Shown in pieces: positions 1-8,409 of a stretch of DNA of 41,456 nucleotides (position 1 is the stretch's first letter; every line of letters starts with the position of its first letter). Source of the stretch: a bacterium (lineage in GTDB: Bacteria; JAJRZV01). Under the pieces are notes generated by a model. It made no database searches, was not told the origin of the DNA, and saw nothing but the letters and a program-made list of their open reading frames with translations. Made by a program: the position numbers and the translations under genes. The DNA lies in contig JAJRZV010000069.1 in NCBI GenBank assembly GCA_024275095.1, forward strand, positions 1 through 41,456, read 5' to 3'.

Positions 1-1
1 C

Positions 2-1387
2 ACCAAGGGGATAGAGGCCATTAATGAGCACCAATGGGAAAAGGCTCTTGAATATTTTTCTGAAGCAGAGAAGTATTCTCCGAAGGATCCTGATGTATTG
101 TTTTACAAGGGCGTGGTGCTGGAAAGTCTCGATCGTACAGTAGAAGCGGCGGAATATTACAGAAAGGCTCTGGGTGTTTCACCTGAAAATGTTGACATTA
201 TCGCTGCGCTCATGCGCGTTCTCTTGCGTCTGAAAAAGCCCGGTGAAGTTGTTAAACTAAAAGCACGGGGCAAGGAGAGTTTTCTTTACAAAGGCATTGC
301 ACTGGTAAAGTTAGGAAAATACAAACACGCGATTCGTTTCTTAGAAAAGGTAAAGTTTACTGATAAAGATTTGGAAACGCTTAGGCTTTACTGGCTGGCT
401 CTTGCATATGGTAAAGAAGGACAAACGGAGAAAGCAGGAATTATATTTCAGACGGCAAGGGAGCTGGAAGGAGTTCCCCTGCAGCCTTACCCACGGGAAA
501 AGAAACGTCGCATGCAGGCGCGTGTGTCAATATCCTATGAGTTTGACTCAAATCCGCGTTTGTTACCGGAGGACCGTGCTGCAGGTGAAAAAGGCAACAG
601 AGGCGTTTTCAGGGGGGCGTTGTATGCTGATCTCATGAATTCAAAATATGTTTTAATAGGTGCAGCAGGGTCCATATACCAGACGCTTTACGAACGCAGT
701 TTGGAACGATATGAAGTATCATCTGTGTCCGGGTTTGCGGGAGCGAGTTTTTCTTTTCCACATCCATTAAACTTTCTGAGGGCGCGATTGGAGATTTCAT
801 CAACTTTTTCTACCTTCGGCAACACACCCTATGTGTTTTCCCAGAATTTTACGATTGAGGTGGCTGCTGCTGAAAGTAACTTTACTGAAAGTTTTGTGAG
901 AGCTTATGCAGCAAATTCTTTTTTTCTCAATGAAAAGCATCATTTGAGCACAGGTAGAGATACAGAGCCTATGGGTGAATGGGGTGTGGGGGCAGGCCAG
1001 CGTTTTTTCCTGGGAGGATGGCTCCTGAGCATGTTTTTGGGAGTGTCAGCCTATGACGCAAAGTCTGATATGTGGGATTATTACACGGGACGTACAGATT
1101 TACTGATTTTTAATGATGCATCTTTTTCTTTGAAAAGTCCGCGCATTTACGGTTTTTCAATATACACGGGTACACGGTATGAATACAGGGATTACATTCA
1201 CCAGGATGCAGAAACGTCCGGTATGCGTCGTAAAGACAGGCGCTGGACAACGTGGTTGATTGTATCTCGAGAGCTTCCTTTTTCTTTAAGCGTGTTCATT
1301 CGAGGGTTTTATGAGCAAAACAACTCTATTCCACTTTACACATACAAGAGATTTACCGGTGGGGTCGGGCTTGAGTACCGGTTTTAA
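2..1387 (+). CDS. TPR protein with C-terminal outer-membrane beta-barrel (5' partial)
   Basis: The reading frame is open from base 2, so the true start lies outside the window; 461 residues are visible. Roughly the first 160 visible residues are alpha-helical tetratricopeptide-like repeats, with pairs of amphipathic helices and patterns such as YYRKAL followed by SPENVD. From about residue 170 the protein becomes alternating polar/aromatic beta-strand sequence and ends in YRF, a terminal aromatic typical of outer-membrane barrels. The architecture (periplasmic TPR plus barrel) resembles surface or secretion barrel proteins such as the Slam/PgaA type, but I cannot assign the family. It is followed by FecR-domain and lipoprotein genes on the same strand. 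A role in exporting or anchoring an envelope component is inference. Confidence 0.8.
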   Translation, partial: TKGIEAINEHQWEKALEYFSEAEKYSPKDPDVLFYKGVVLESLDRTVEAAEYYRKALGVSPENVDIIAALMRVLLRLKKPGEVVKLKARGKESFLYKGIALVKLGKYKHAIRFLEKVKFTDKDLETLRLYWLALAYGKEGQTEKAGIIFQTARELEGVPLQPYPREKKRRMQARVSISYEFDSNPRLLPEDRAAGEKGNRGVFRGALYADLMNSKYVLIGAAGSIYQTLYERSLERYEVSSVSGFAGASFSFPHPLNFLRARLEISSTFSTFGNTPYVFSQNFTIEVAAAESNFTESFVRAYAANSFFLNEKHHLSTGRDTEPMGEWGVGAGQRFFLGGWLLSMFLGVSAYDAKSDMWDYYTGRTDLLIFNDASFSLKSPRIYGFSIYTGTRYEYRDYIHQDAETSGMRRKDRRWTTWLIVSRELPFSLSVFIRGFYEQNNSIPLYTYKRFTGGVGLEYRF

Positions 1388-1388
1388 T

Positions 1389-1410
1389 TTGTGTCAACAA
1401 TTTGACACAA
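1389..1410. repeat. Perfect 9-bp inverted repeat, operator or weak hairpin
   Basis: The arms TTGTGTCAA (1389-1397) and TTGACACAA (1402-1410) are exact reverse complements around a 4-base spacer, directly after the stop of the barrel gene. No T-run follows, so it does not look like an intrinsic terminator. A TTGACA at 1433-1438 lies just downstream, before the FecR gene, so a repressor or activator site is possible. The rest of the gap to 1583 shows no other gene. Confidence 0.45.
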
Positions 1411-1583
1411 CATATCCTTTTGTGTTTATTCTTTGACAACAAGATGGGCGAAGTTGTTGCACGGTTTGTTAAGTCTTTGATTTTCAATAAAAATATTTTG
1501 ATGTCCGTGAAGCCCTGGTTGGCATGTTTATTGATTGTTTTATCTGGAAAGCGAGGAGGCTTGTTTGGAAGGGAGGTGGAAGG

Positions 1584-2492
1584 ATGAAAAAGTGGGTGCC
1601 CGTTTGCACGGCAATGTTGTTTGCCATTGCATCGCAGGGTATATGCTCAATAGGTAAAATTGCGGGTTTGGAAGGTAGGGTGTGGATTGTAAGAGCTGGA
1701 CAGACCATACCTGCTCGCTTATCTATGCGGGTAGAACAAGGGGATGAAATTCGTACAGGTGAAAATGGAAAGTGCAAGGTGCTCTTCAATGACGATACAC
1801 TTTTGAAAATAGGTGAAAGCAGCGCTGTAGACCTTACTAAATATGTGGTAAAGCCTGCAGAAGATACACGTGTTTCCACTCTGAAACTTCTTTTCGGTCG
1901 TGTGAGAGCCGTGATTACGCGGTTCTTCAGCTCATATAATTCCCGCTTTTTTATTCAAACACCAAACGCGGTTACCGGCGTGAGAGGAACGGATTTCTTC
2001 GTCGGGTACGAAAATAACCGTACCGAGGTGTATGTGTTTGATGGAAAGGTTACAGTAGCAAATTTGCTCGGCGAGGCCAAAAGGGAAATTGTACTGACTT
2101 TTGATAGCGCCACACGCATAGAAGGAGCCAACCCGCCCGTGGAGCCGTTCACGCCTTCCAGAGAGGAAATTATGTACATGAGGATAGGAGGTAAGGTGTT
2201 TCAGGAAGGTAGGCTTCCTCTGAATCGGCTTAGGGACGCGTTTATCCAGCTGGCAAAAAAGGCTTCACTCAACGAAGCCTGGAAACTCGTATCTTCACAA
2301 GCCATTGAGAAGTCAAAACCGAGAAGAAAGGGTGGAAAAGGTATTACACCAGGAGAGCGGTTTCGAAGAAATGGTGGGTTCCATGAAACTCCTTTCTTTG
2401 AAAATATGGAAACGCGTCCAATGCCCATACCTCAGGAAGTGGATAGGGTGGGTGTAAGGGTAAAGGTTTATCATCCTGTGGATGCAAGATAG
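1584..2492 (+). CDS. FecR-domain periplasmic protein
   Basis: The 302-residue protein begins with a Sec signal peptide (MKK, then a hydrophobic run to about residue 20). A FecR domain follows at about residues 50-160, shown by the block TPNAVTGVRGTDF near 126-138 and the preceding GDEIRTG. The ATG at 1584 is preferred over in-frame starts upstream because GGGAGGTG lies just before it and the signal peptide begins there. Stand-alone FecR-domain proteins lacking the anti-sigma transmembrane part are common beside TPR/barrel and adhesin genes. The C-terminal 90 residues are basic and probably disordered. The stop is TAG, and the lipoprotein gene starts 12 bases later, so the two are probably co-transcribed. 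The ligand is unknown. Confidence 0.85.
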   Translation: MKKWVPVCTAMLFAIASQGICSIGKIAGLEGRVWIVRAGQTIPARLSMRVEQGDEIRTGENGKCKVLFNDDTLLKIGESSAVDLTKYVVKPAEDTRVSTLKLLFGRVRAVITRFFSSYNSRFFIQTPNAVTGVRGTDFFVGYENNRTEVYVFDGKVTVANLLGEAKREIVLTFDSATRIEGANPPVEPFTPSREEIMYMRIGGKVFQEGRLPLNRLRDAFIQLAKKASLNEAWKLVSSQAIEKSKPRRKGGKGITPGERFRRNGGFHETPFFENMETRPMPIPQEVDRVGVRVKVYHPVDAR

Positions 2493-2504
2493 GGAGGTGG
2501 GGCT

Positions 2505-4241
2505 ATGCGGGTTCATAAAGCGTTGATTATATTATCCGGGATGATATTGATAATAGCCGGTGTTTCATGCGTGCCTCAGCCAGGAGAAAAACCCGTGGAG
2601 CGCGTCAGTATCGGTATTGACCGGGCTCCAGTAAACTCAGAGGATGGAGGAGAGACCAGTGCCAGTTTTTATAATCTTGTAAGTAGCCCCGGTGGATCCG
2701 AGTGGCTGGATATTGCCACCTCGCTTCAGGTGTCAGGACCGGACATTCAGCTGATTCGGATTACACAACGTGGTTTTGTACCAGCATTTGAGTTGGAAGT
2801 GCCCATTGGTTCCGAGCGGAGGTTTCAGGTGGATTTATTCGCGGATGATCCTGCTACCCAGTGCCCGGTGGATCTGTTTTCTACCTCGACCGAGGTGAAT
2901 CTTTTGCAGGTACAGGAGGTGGAACTCCGCTTGCCCCCTTCTCCAGCTCCGGCAGTGGTCGTTAATGGACGTGTCCACACTCAGGGAGAAAACCCCCGGC
3001 CCGTCTCCGGAGCGAAACTTCTTCTCCATGACATCATCGCTGATGTGGACATGCCACTTCCCCCGGCACTGGCAGTTTCTGGTGCTGATGGCTTGTTTGC
3101 CATACCGTGTGTGCCCGCAGGAAGAAAGTACATTCTGACTGCACTGGATTTCTCCACAAATATGGGAGGAGTCACTCGTTTCGACACCATCGCAGGCGAG
3201 GGAGTGTTTGTTGATGTTGAGTTAAACATGAGCATTGAGGAGGCTCTCGCGAGCAGTCAGAACGGAGGTGAAGAAACAAGCACTTCGTCTCCAGATGAGA
3301 ATAATACGGTTACAACAAGCGAGGGGACCTTTACCGTGTCCCTGGATGTAAAGCCATCTTCTGGAAATGTTTATGATGTGGGAGTGCCGTTTGATATTTC
3401 CCTGACCGTTAAGGATGACAATGGCAATATAGCCAGCATTAACGCAGTCGCTGATTTGAGCGCCTCCGTGGACGCAGAACTTTCACAAACCACCGTAAAC
3501 ATAATAAATGGTCGAGCGCTGGTGTCCCCGGGAGTGATCTTCCACAGAGGTGGTAGCGGATGTGTGTACGCTACGTTGACGTCTTCTAACGGCGAAGACC
3601 TCGGTGAAGTGAGCAAGTGCATTGATCTTGGAGATGTGCCGGAGAATATAACCCTGAGCAGTACATTTTATCAGGGCGAGCTTCTAATTGGGGCAGAAGG
3701 AGTAACTTCTGCGCTCGCTGAAGAACCTTTAACGGCACAAGTTTCGTTTAACGGACCTAACTCGAGGTTTGTTGGGGGCATTTCTATCCATGTTTATAAT
3801 GTTACTGCTACGCTTCAAGAGCTTTCTCTTTCCTTCGTAGAAAAGGTAAATGCTTCTCGTATGGAAGACGCCAACTCTGGCCGGATGGAATGGCTCGATG
3901 TACCTCTTGCAGGAGTGACCGTCTATGTGAATGGAGTATCGAACGGTGTATCGTTTGAAGAATATGCAAAAATTACTGATGGACACATTTTCATTCACTT
4001 CATTCAGGACGTAAATACGGGGGAATTGACTGCCAAAGGAACTATATGGCTGAAGGTGTTTTCAATAGCCCTTAACGGTGAAATTCAAATTACATGTCAG
4101 GAAGGGTACTGTCAGCCCGATGTGGGTGGTGTGGACCTTCTTGGAAATTATTCAGCGTCTTTTGTGTTTGGGTCAGGGACTACATCCTCGTCAGGCGGTT
4201 CTACTGATGCTACCGGTACAACGCCTGCTGCGGGGTGGTAG
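2505..4241 (+). CDS. Large surface lipoprotein with Ig-like / carboxypeptidase-regulatory-like domains
   Basis: The 578-residue protein has a lipoprotein-type leader: basic start, hydrophobic stretch and AGVSC at residues 18-22 (glycine at -3 is slightly atypical). A strong GGGAGGTGGGG precedes the ATG. Around residues 148-235 the pattern VVVNGRVH ... GAKLLL ... GLFAIPCVPAG resembles a carboxypeptidase-regulatory-like beta-sandwich. Residues 275-375 resemble a bacterial Ig-like/invasin domain. The tail is rich in Gly, Ser and Thr. It lies downstream of the TPR/barrel and FecR genes, suggesting a three-gene envelope unit. No catalytic motif was recognised. A surface adhesin or structural role is inference. 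Confidence 0.75.
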   Translation: MRVHKALIILSGMILIIAGVSCVPQPGEKPVERVSIGIDRAPVNSEDGGETSASFYNLVSSPGGSEWLDIATSLQVSGPDIQLIRITQRGFVPAFELEVPIGSERRFQVDLFADDPATQCPVDLFSTSTEVNLLQVQEVELRLPPSPAPAVVVNGRVHTQGENPRPVSGAKLLLHDIIADVDMPLPPALAVSGADGLFAIPCVPAGRKYILTALDFSTNMGGVTRFDTIAGEGVFVDVELNMSIEEALASSQNGGEETSTSSPDENNTVTTSEGTFTVSLDVKPSSGNVYDVGVPFDISLTVKDDNGNIASINAVADLSASVDAELSQTTVNIINGRALVSPGVIFHRGGSGCVYATLTSSNGEDLGEVSKCIDLGDVPENITLSSTFYQGELLIGAEGVTSALAEEPLTAQVSFNGPNSRFVGGISIHVYNVTATLQELSLSFVEKVNASRMEDANSGRMEWLDVPLAGVTVYVNGVSNGVSFEEYAKITDGHIFIHFIQDVNTGELTAKGTIWLKVFSIALNGEIQITCQEGYCQPDVGGVDLLGNYSASFVFGSGTTSSSGGSTDATGTTPAAGW

Positions 4242-4257
4242 ATAAAAATGCATGTGA

Positions 4258-4758
4258 TCAATAGTAATAGTAATCTGGTGATGGAGCAAAGAACGCTCCA
4301 AAAAAACCCAGAGCGAATGAAACCATCCAGTAAAGTAAGCCCATTACCGCCATAGCAATCGCCAGATACCCCACCCACTCCTTGCCCTCCCGGCCTGCGG
4401 GCAATGACCCGTCCGCAGCCGGGAGCTTATTTAATGCGATAAGAATAAGATCTATAATGGCCCATAGACCCAGACCACCCAGTGTTACCAATTTCAATAT
4501 CCCCAAAAATGTATAGCCTAAGTAAAATCGATCAATACCCAAACCTCCGAGAAACCATGAAAGCAGAAGTGCAACAAGCCATTCTTTACGTTCCCCGGTT
4601 GGGAGGTGTGATGGTGCGGAAGGGGCTGGATGGAAAGGGGACGGATGCGGTGGAGTATGCTCATGAACAGAGGCATCCTGTGAAGGCACAGGGGTTCCAC
4701 AGGCAGGACAAAATCGTGCTTCCGATGGAATCGCTTTGCCGCATTTGATGCAGTACAT
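4258..4758 (-). CDS. Zinc-ribbon plus TM2-domain membrane protein
   Basis: The 166-residue protein opens with a zinc ribbon (Cys3, Cys6, Cys17, Cys20, in the form CIKC...CPAC), then a Pro/His-rich linker at about 22-55. A TM2 domain follows with two membrane helices, containing WFLGGLGIDRFYLG and a Gly-rich turn (about 60-110). A further hydrophobic helix and a DYYYY end complete it. TM2 proteins are small inner-membrane proteins of unknown function, and the N-terminal zinc ribbon is a common partner. No ribosome binding site precedes the ATG; instead a -35/-10 pair sits immediately upstream, implying a leaderless message. The gene converges on the lipoprotein gene with only 16 bases between them. 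Confidence 0.88.
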   Translation of the reverse strand: MYCIKCGKAIPSEARFCPACGTPVPSQDASVHEHTPPHPSPFHPAPSAPSHLPTGERKEWLVALLLSWFLGGLGIDRFYLGYTFLGILKLVTLGGLGLWAIIDLILIALNKLPAADGSLPAGREGKEWVGYLAIAMAVMGLLYWMVSFALGFFGAFFAPSPDYYYY

Positions 4759-4764
4759 GGAAAA

Positions 4765-4793
4765 AACATAACGAAAATTTCAGGTGCTTTCAA
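4765..4793 (-). promoter_or_regulatory. Promoter of the TM2 gene, leaderless geometry
   Basis: Read on the minus strand, TTGAAA (4793-4788) and TATGTT (4770-4765) are separated by exactly 17 bases. The ATG begins 6 bases after the -10 box, so transcription would be expected to start at or within a base of the start codon. Confidence 0.5.
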
Positions 4794-4885
4794 AGAATTT
4801 TTTATTTATGAGGAAGAACGCAAAAAAGGCAAAGGCATAAAAACGGAAAATTACTAACAATTTCGTGTTTGTGAGTATCAGCTTG

Positions 4886-4927
4886 AAAACCTGTAAGGAT
4901 TGACTTTTTGCTGTGGAATCAGGTTTT
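4886..4927. repeat. 8-bp inverted repeat with long loop at the end of the acyl-CoA ligase gene
   Basis: AAAACCTG (4886-4893) and CAGGTTTT (4920-4927) are exact reverse complements with 26 bases between them, overlapping the ligase stop codon. It could be a weak 3' hairpin on the minus-strand transcript, but lacks the compact stem and T-run of an intrinsic terminator. Confidence 0.25.
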
Positions 4928-6542
4928 AGAGATTTCGCAGTTCTCTTTTCAATATCTTGCCCGAGGGTGTCATCGGCAGCTCTGTTACGAACGCCCATTC
5001 CCTGGGGATTTTATAACCTGCAATGTGGTTTCTGAGGAATTTTTCCAGTTCTTCTTGGGATACTGTTTTTCCCTCTCTCAGTACGATGAATGCTTTAACC
5101 CTTTCTCCCCACCTCTCGTCTGGAACACCAATAACTGCCGCTGCTTTAACAGCATGGTGTTTGAGAAGGGCATTCTCGATTTCGGCAGGATATATGTTGA
5201 CTCCTCCGCTGATGATCATATCCTTTTTGCGGTCCATGATGTACAGGTAACCTTCTTCATCGAGGGTACCAACGTCCCCTACGGATAAATACTCTCCTGC
5301 CATGGCCTCACGAGTTTCTTCTTCTCGTTTGTGATAGCCGTTCATGAGAAAAGGGGTTGTTATGAATATTTCGCCAGCTTCACCTGGTGGAAGTTCACGC
5401 TTGTTTTCATCAAGGATTTTTATCGCATTGTATGGAAATACTTTGCCTACAGAATGTGATTTCTTCGGAATATCGCAAGGCCTAAGAACGGTGTTAATAC
5501 CTGTTTCGGTGGCTCCGTAAAATTCGTAAAGTACAGGACCAACCTTTTCAACGAATTTTTCTTTTAAATGAGGACTCAGCGGTGCAGCTGCACAGATAAC
5601 GCATCTGAGCACGTTTCCGGAAAGCAACTTTTCATCCCTTTCTAGTGAATCCAGAACATCAATGAGCATAAACGGGACAATAAAAGTTGATGTGACATTG
5701 TGCTTTGTAACTGCTTCGAAAAACATTTCCGAGCGAAAGCGTGGAAGTATGACAAGAGTGGCTCCGAGCACAAGGTTGAGCTGCATGAAAAAGAGTGGGG
5801 CACTGTGGTAGAGAGGACATACCACCAGGTGTACGTCATCACCTCTGAGGCCGAACTCGTAGGCCACGGATGAGACGAAGAGCATGGTGGTGCGTGGTGA
5901 TATGGAACGTCGTGCCCCCTTGGGTTGCCCCGTGGTGCCTGATGTATATACCAGAACTTCAGAATCACCGGCAGGTGGCTCCCACCTTCCGGCTTCACCC
6001 ATGCTCAGGGCGTCTTCGTAGGGCACCCCATTTCCCCTACTACCGCCCATCACAATGAAATTCCGAAATGCAATTCCGCTTTTTTTTATTTCTTCCGCAA
6101 CTTCCTCATGACATACGACATCCTTACACTCCGCATCTTCGAAGATATACCGCAACTCTCCTGCTTTCAGGCGCCAGTTGACAGGGATGATGGAAAGTTT
6201 TGCAAGACTGGTTGCTGTCCATACTTCTGGAATTTCGGGTGCATTGGGTGTAACGAGAGCTAATTTGTCACCGGGCTTCATTCCTGATGTAGTGAAATAC
6301 TGGGCCAGCGCCTGCGAACGCTGAAAAAGGTCTCTGTATGATCTCGTGTTTTCCCCCCATACAACGGCAACTTTATCGGGTTGATTGATGGCGTGGCGCC
6401 GGATAATTCCTGCGATCCCTTCACTTTTTTTGAAGACAAGGCGCTTGAAAAGGTCGACGGCAATATCGCGTTTTTTTATACGTGCTTCTTTTATGAGGTA
6501 GCCAATGGTTTTCAGGGCATAACGTGCTCCTGGATTGCTCAC
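4926..6542 (-). CDS. Class I adenylate-forming acyl-CoA synthetase (AMP-binding)
   Basis: This 538-residue enzyme would activate a carboxylic acid with ATP and transfer it to CoA or another thiol. Visible core motifs are the P-loop YTSGTTGQPKG (199-209), YGATET, a GD motif in the form SVGDVG, the hinge DRKKDMIISGG, and the C-terminal catalytic lysine in PSGKILKREL. Length and order match medium/long-chain fatty-acid CoA ligases; the substrate cannot be read from sequence. It starts with GTG at 6542, preceded by AAGGAGGTG, and the GTGA overlaps the TGA of the upstream BtrH_N gene, so the two are translationally coupled. The coupling suggests the pair acts on the same acyl group. Confidence 0.93.
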   Translation of the reverse strand: MSNPGARYALKTIGYLIKEARIKKRDIAVDLFKRLVFKKSEGIAGIIRRHAINQPDKVAVVWGENTRSYRDLFQRSQALAQYFTTSGMKPGDKLALVTPNAPEIPEVWTATSLAKLSIIPVNWRLKAGELRYIFEDAECKDVVCHEEVAEEIKKSGIAFRNFIVMGGSRGNGVPYEDALSMGEAGRWEPPAGDSEVLVYTSGTTGQPKGARRSISPRTTMLFVSSVAYEFGLRGDDVHLVVCPLYHSAPLFFMQLNLVLGATLVILPRFRSEMFFEAVTKHNVTSTFIVPFMLIDVLDSLERDEKLLSGNVLRCVICAAAPLSPHLKEKFVEKVGPVLYEFYGATETGINTVLRPCDIPKKSHSVGKVFPYNAIKILDENKRELPPGEAGEIFITTPFLMNGYHKREEETREAMAGEYLSVGDVGTLDEEGYLYIMDRKKDMIISGGVNIYPAEIENALLKHHAVKAAAVIGVPDERWGERVKAFIVLREGKTVSQEELEKFLRNHIAGYKIPREWAFVTELPMTPSGKILKRELRNL

Positions 6543-7531
6543 CGGTTCACCTCCTTAGACTCGAGAATACTTGTGTAAAATTCTTCTTCTTTTTCAGCTA
6601 TTGCCCCGAGCAAGATGCCTGCTTCATCGAATCCGTAGGGTTCAGGACTCTCGCTGATTTCTTTGAGTAGCATGGCGAGACGACTCCACAGCCTTGCACT
6701 TTCAGCCATAAGGAAAGACATTTTGTGTGTAATAATGTCGGGAAAACTTTTTCTTACTTCTCTTAAAAACTCAGCGTACATGATCCGAAATCCTCCACCC
6801 CCGGTGCCGCGGCGTTCAATCACCTGGTACGCAAACCTGGCACACCATTTCCAGTCGTGAGCTCCGGCCCACTCCGGGAATTTGCTCGCAAGGAGTTTCA
6901 TACGTTCTATGGGAGGATCACCAATCCCTGCCGAGAGCATATCACGGGCCTGCGTGAGAAGGCTCTTTTTTATCGCCTTTTCCATATCTATGCGTTCCGG
7001 CCGTAATACAGGAGCATAATTGTGATCAATATAAAAGGGTGGAGTAGAGGATGACCAGGCCTTTTCCAGCGAGTCATATGAAAGCTCCAGCAGACCCGGC
7101 CAGGTTGTGTCGCTGACGAATACTACTTCGCGTTTATCGTCGAATCCCCACACGGTGATTACGTGACCTGCGAAGTGGGTTTGGGATTGGTAATAGTCAA
7201 TGTAGAATATATCAGTCTGGAGGATGGCAGGTATGTTACGAACAATATGCTTTTTTAGGGAGTCCAGAGCGGCAGGGTCACCAATTCTCCACGAGAAAGG
7301 TGCCTCGATACTGTTGAAAAATTCTCTCTCCAGCCCGGCACTTCTCACCATGATAGAATGTGAAGGTGATGCTTCGGGGTTGTGAAAATAGAAGAAACCA
7401 AGGCCTGCGCCCAACCCGAAGCACGATGCTTCGCTTACAGGATATCCATAGTATTCCATGATGTCACGTATTGCGGAGGATGCACAGTGTCGCCCCGGCT
7501 GGTGAACCCATTGTGTGATAAGATAACTCAC
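6539..7531 (-). CDS. BtrH_N / DUF4872-family protein
   Basis: The 330-residue protein begins with the BtrH N-terminal signature: GRHCASSAIRDIMEYYG with Cys16 as candidate nucleophile, then SEASCFGLGAGLGFFYF. A candidate partner histidine occurs in THFAGHV, and VSDTTWPG follows. The C-terminal half is helical, consistent with DUF4872. BtrH of butirosin biosynthesis transfers an acyl group from a carrier protein to an aminoglycoside amine, and relatives are thought to be cysteine-dependent acyltransferases or peptidase-like enzymes. No carrier protein or other antibiotic gene is in the window. The GTG start has no ribosome binding site, but TATAAT lies 8 bases upstream. The stop overlaps the acyl-CoA ligase start. 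Confidence 0.8.
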   Translation of the reverse strand: MSYLITQWVHQPGRHCASSAIRDIMEYYGYPVSEASCFGLGAGLGFFYFHNPEASPSHSIMVRSAGLEREFFNSIEAPFSWRIGDPAALDSLKKHIVRNIPAILQTDIFYIDYYQSQTHFAGHVITVWGFDDKREVVFVSDTTWPGLLELSYDSLEKAWSSSTPPFYIDHNYAPVLRPERIDMEKAIKKSLLTQARDMLSAGIGDPPIERMKLLASKFPEWAGAHDWKWCARFAYQVIERRGTGGGGFRIMYAEFLREVRKSFPDIITHKMSFLMAESARLWSRLAMLLKEISESPEPYGFDEAGILLGAIAEKEEEFYTSILESKEVNR

Positions 7532-7539
7532 AGGTAAGG

Positions 7540-7545
7540 ATTATA
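7540..7545 (-). promoter_or_regulatory. -10 box of the BtrH_N / ligase operon
   Basis: On the minus strand a consensus TATAAT (7545-7540), preceded by TG, ends 8 bases before the GTG start. No convincing -35 box lies at 17 bases. The spacing predicts a leaderless transcript. Confidence 0.5.
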
Positions 7546-7604
7546 CATTTAAACGCAAGGTGAAAGAACTTTAACAGCCTCTGCACGAAATTTTGTGAGA
7601 ATGC

Positions 7605-7610
7605 TATAGT
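7605..7610 (+). promoter_or_regulatory. -10 box of the TIGR02757 / leuS gene run
   Basis: TATAGT ends 7 bases before the ATG at 7618, with no ribosome binding site between; the -35 region is weak. This mirrors the divergent minus-strand promoter 60 bases away. The 7546-7604 interval holds nothing else recognisable. Confidence 0.4.
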
Positions 7611-7617
7611 GATAAAC

Positions 7618-8409
7618 ATGAAAAGTGATCAGGACGTGGCAGAGACTCTTCGCAGGCTATATCTTCATTACACCAGGAAATCTTTTCTTCGCACAGACCC
7701 TGTCGTTCTTGTACACCGGTACTCCAGTCCACAGGATATTGAATGTACAGGATTTCTCGTTTCCCTTTTTTCTCTTGGTAGGATTGAGAGCATTCTCAAT
7801 TTTTGCTCATCTTTTCTGACAAGGCTCGGCAATGCTCCTTATGAGAACCTTGGTGACGGCAAGGGAATAGAAAACTTTGTGCCGGACAGGCCTTACAGGT
7901 TTTTCTCGCGCGAAGATGTGGTGGCAATTTTTCAGGCAACCTCGCAGGTTATTAGAGAGAACGGTTCTGTTGAAAGTGTTTTTCAATCTTTCTACTCTCA
8001 GACAAACAGGAATCTTAAACGCGGTACAGAGCAGTTCATGCTTTACATGAGGCAACTCGCCCGCAGGGAGTCTCACGGAATAAAAGTGGCGTTTCCGCTT
8101 CCATCAACATCTGCGTGCAAACGGTGGCTCCTGTTTTTACGCTGGATGGTAAGGAAAGACAATGTGGATTTTGGTATATGGAAGAGCGTAAACCCCTCGG
8201 AGCTTATTATCCCTCTCGACGTTCACGTGTTCAGGGCAGCACAACGTCTGGGACTGACAACCAGGAGAAGTGCCAGCTGGGCGGCAGCAGCGGAAATAAC
8301 TGAAAAACTTAAAAAAATTGACCCCACGGACCCTGTCAAGTATGATTTTGCACTCGTGAGGGTGGGTTACTTTGAGTACAGGAGGAGTGCGTATGGCAAA
8401 ACGCTCTGA
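7618..8409 (+). CDS. TIGR02757 (DUF2400) family protein
   Basis: The protein has 263 residues. Family-typical blocks are DPVVLVHRYSSPQDIE near the start, LLFLRWMVRKDNVDFGIW, then PLDVHVFRAAQRLGLT and KIDPTDPVKYDFALVR. The family is widespread in bacteria and of unknown function; its conserved Asp/His/Arg residues give it an enzyme-like look. The ATG at 7618 is chosen because the -10 box ends 7 bases upstream; an in-frame GTG at 7609 is the alternative. The last 17 bases overlap the next gene, so the two are coupled. Confidence 0.88.
   Translation: MKSDQDVAETLRRLYLHYTRKSFLRTDPVVLVHRYSSPQDIECTGFLVSLFSLGRIESILNFCSSFLTRLGNAPYENLGDGKGIENFVPDRPYRFFSREDVVAIFQATSQVIRENGSVESVFQSFYSQTNRNLKRGTEQFMLYMRQLARRESHGIKVAFPLPSTSACKRWLLFLRWMVRKDNVDFGIWKSVNPSELIIPLDVHVFRAAQRLGLTTRRSASWAAAAEITEKLKKIDPTDPVKYDFALVRVGYFEYRRSAYGKTL

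Noticed and set aside
2490-2516. FecR stop (TAG) followed in frame by the lipoprotein gene, as a possible fourth interrupted gene
   Set aside because: A strong ribosome binding site and a fresh lipoprotein signal peptide follow, so these are two genes. The same reasoning rejects leuS/Trm112-like, uvrA/tilS and crotonase/gerW.
4283-4306. GGAGC / GCTCC hairpin next to an A-run in the TM2 gene
   Set aside because: The run is A on the plus strand, and on the minus strand the T-run precedes the stem, so neither orientation gives an intrinsic terminator; it is also inside coding sequence.
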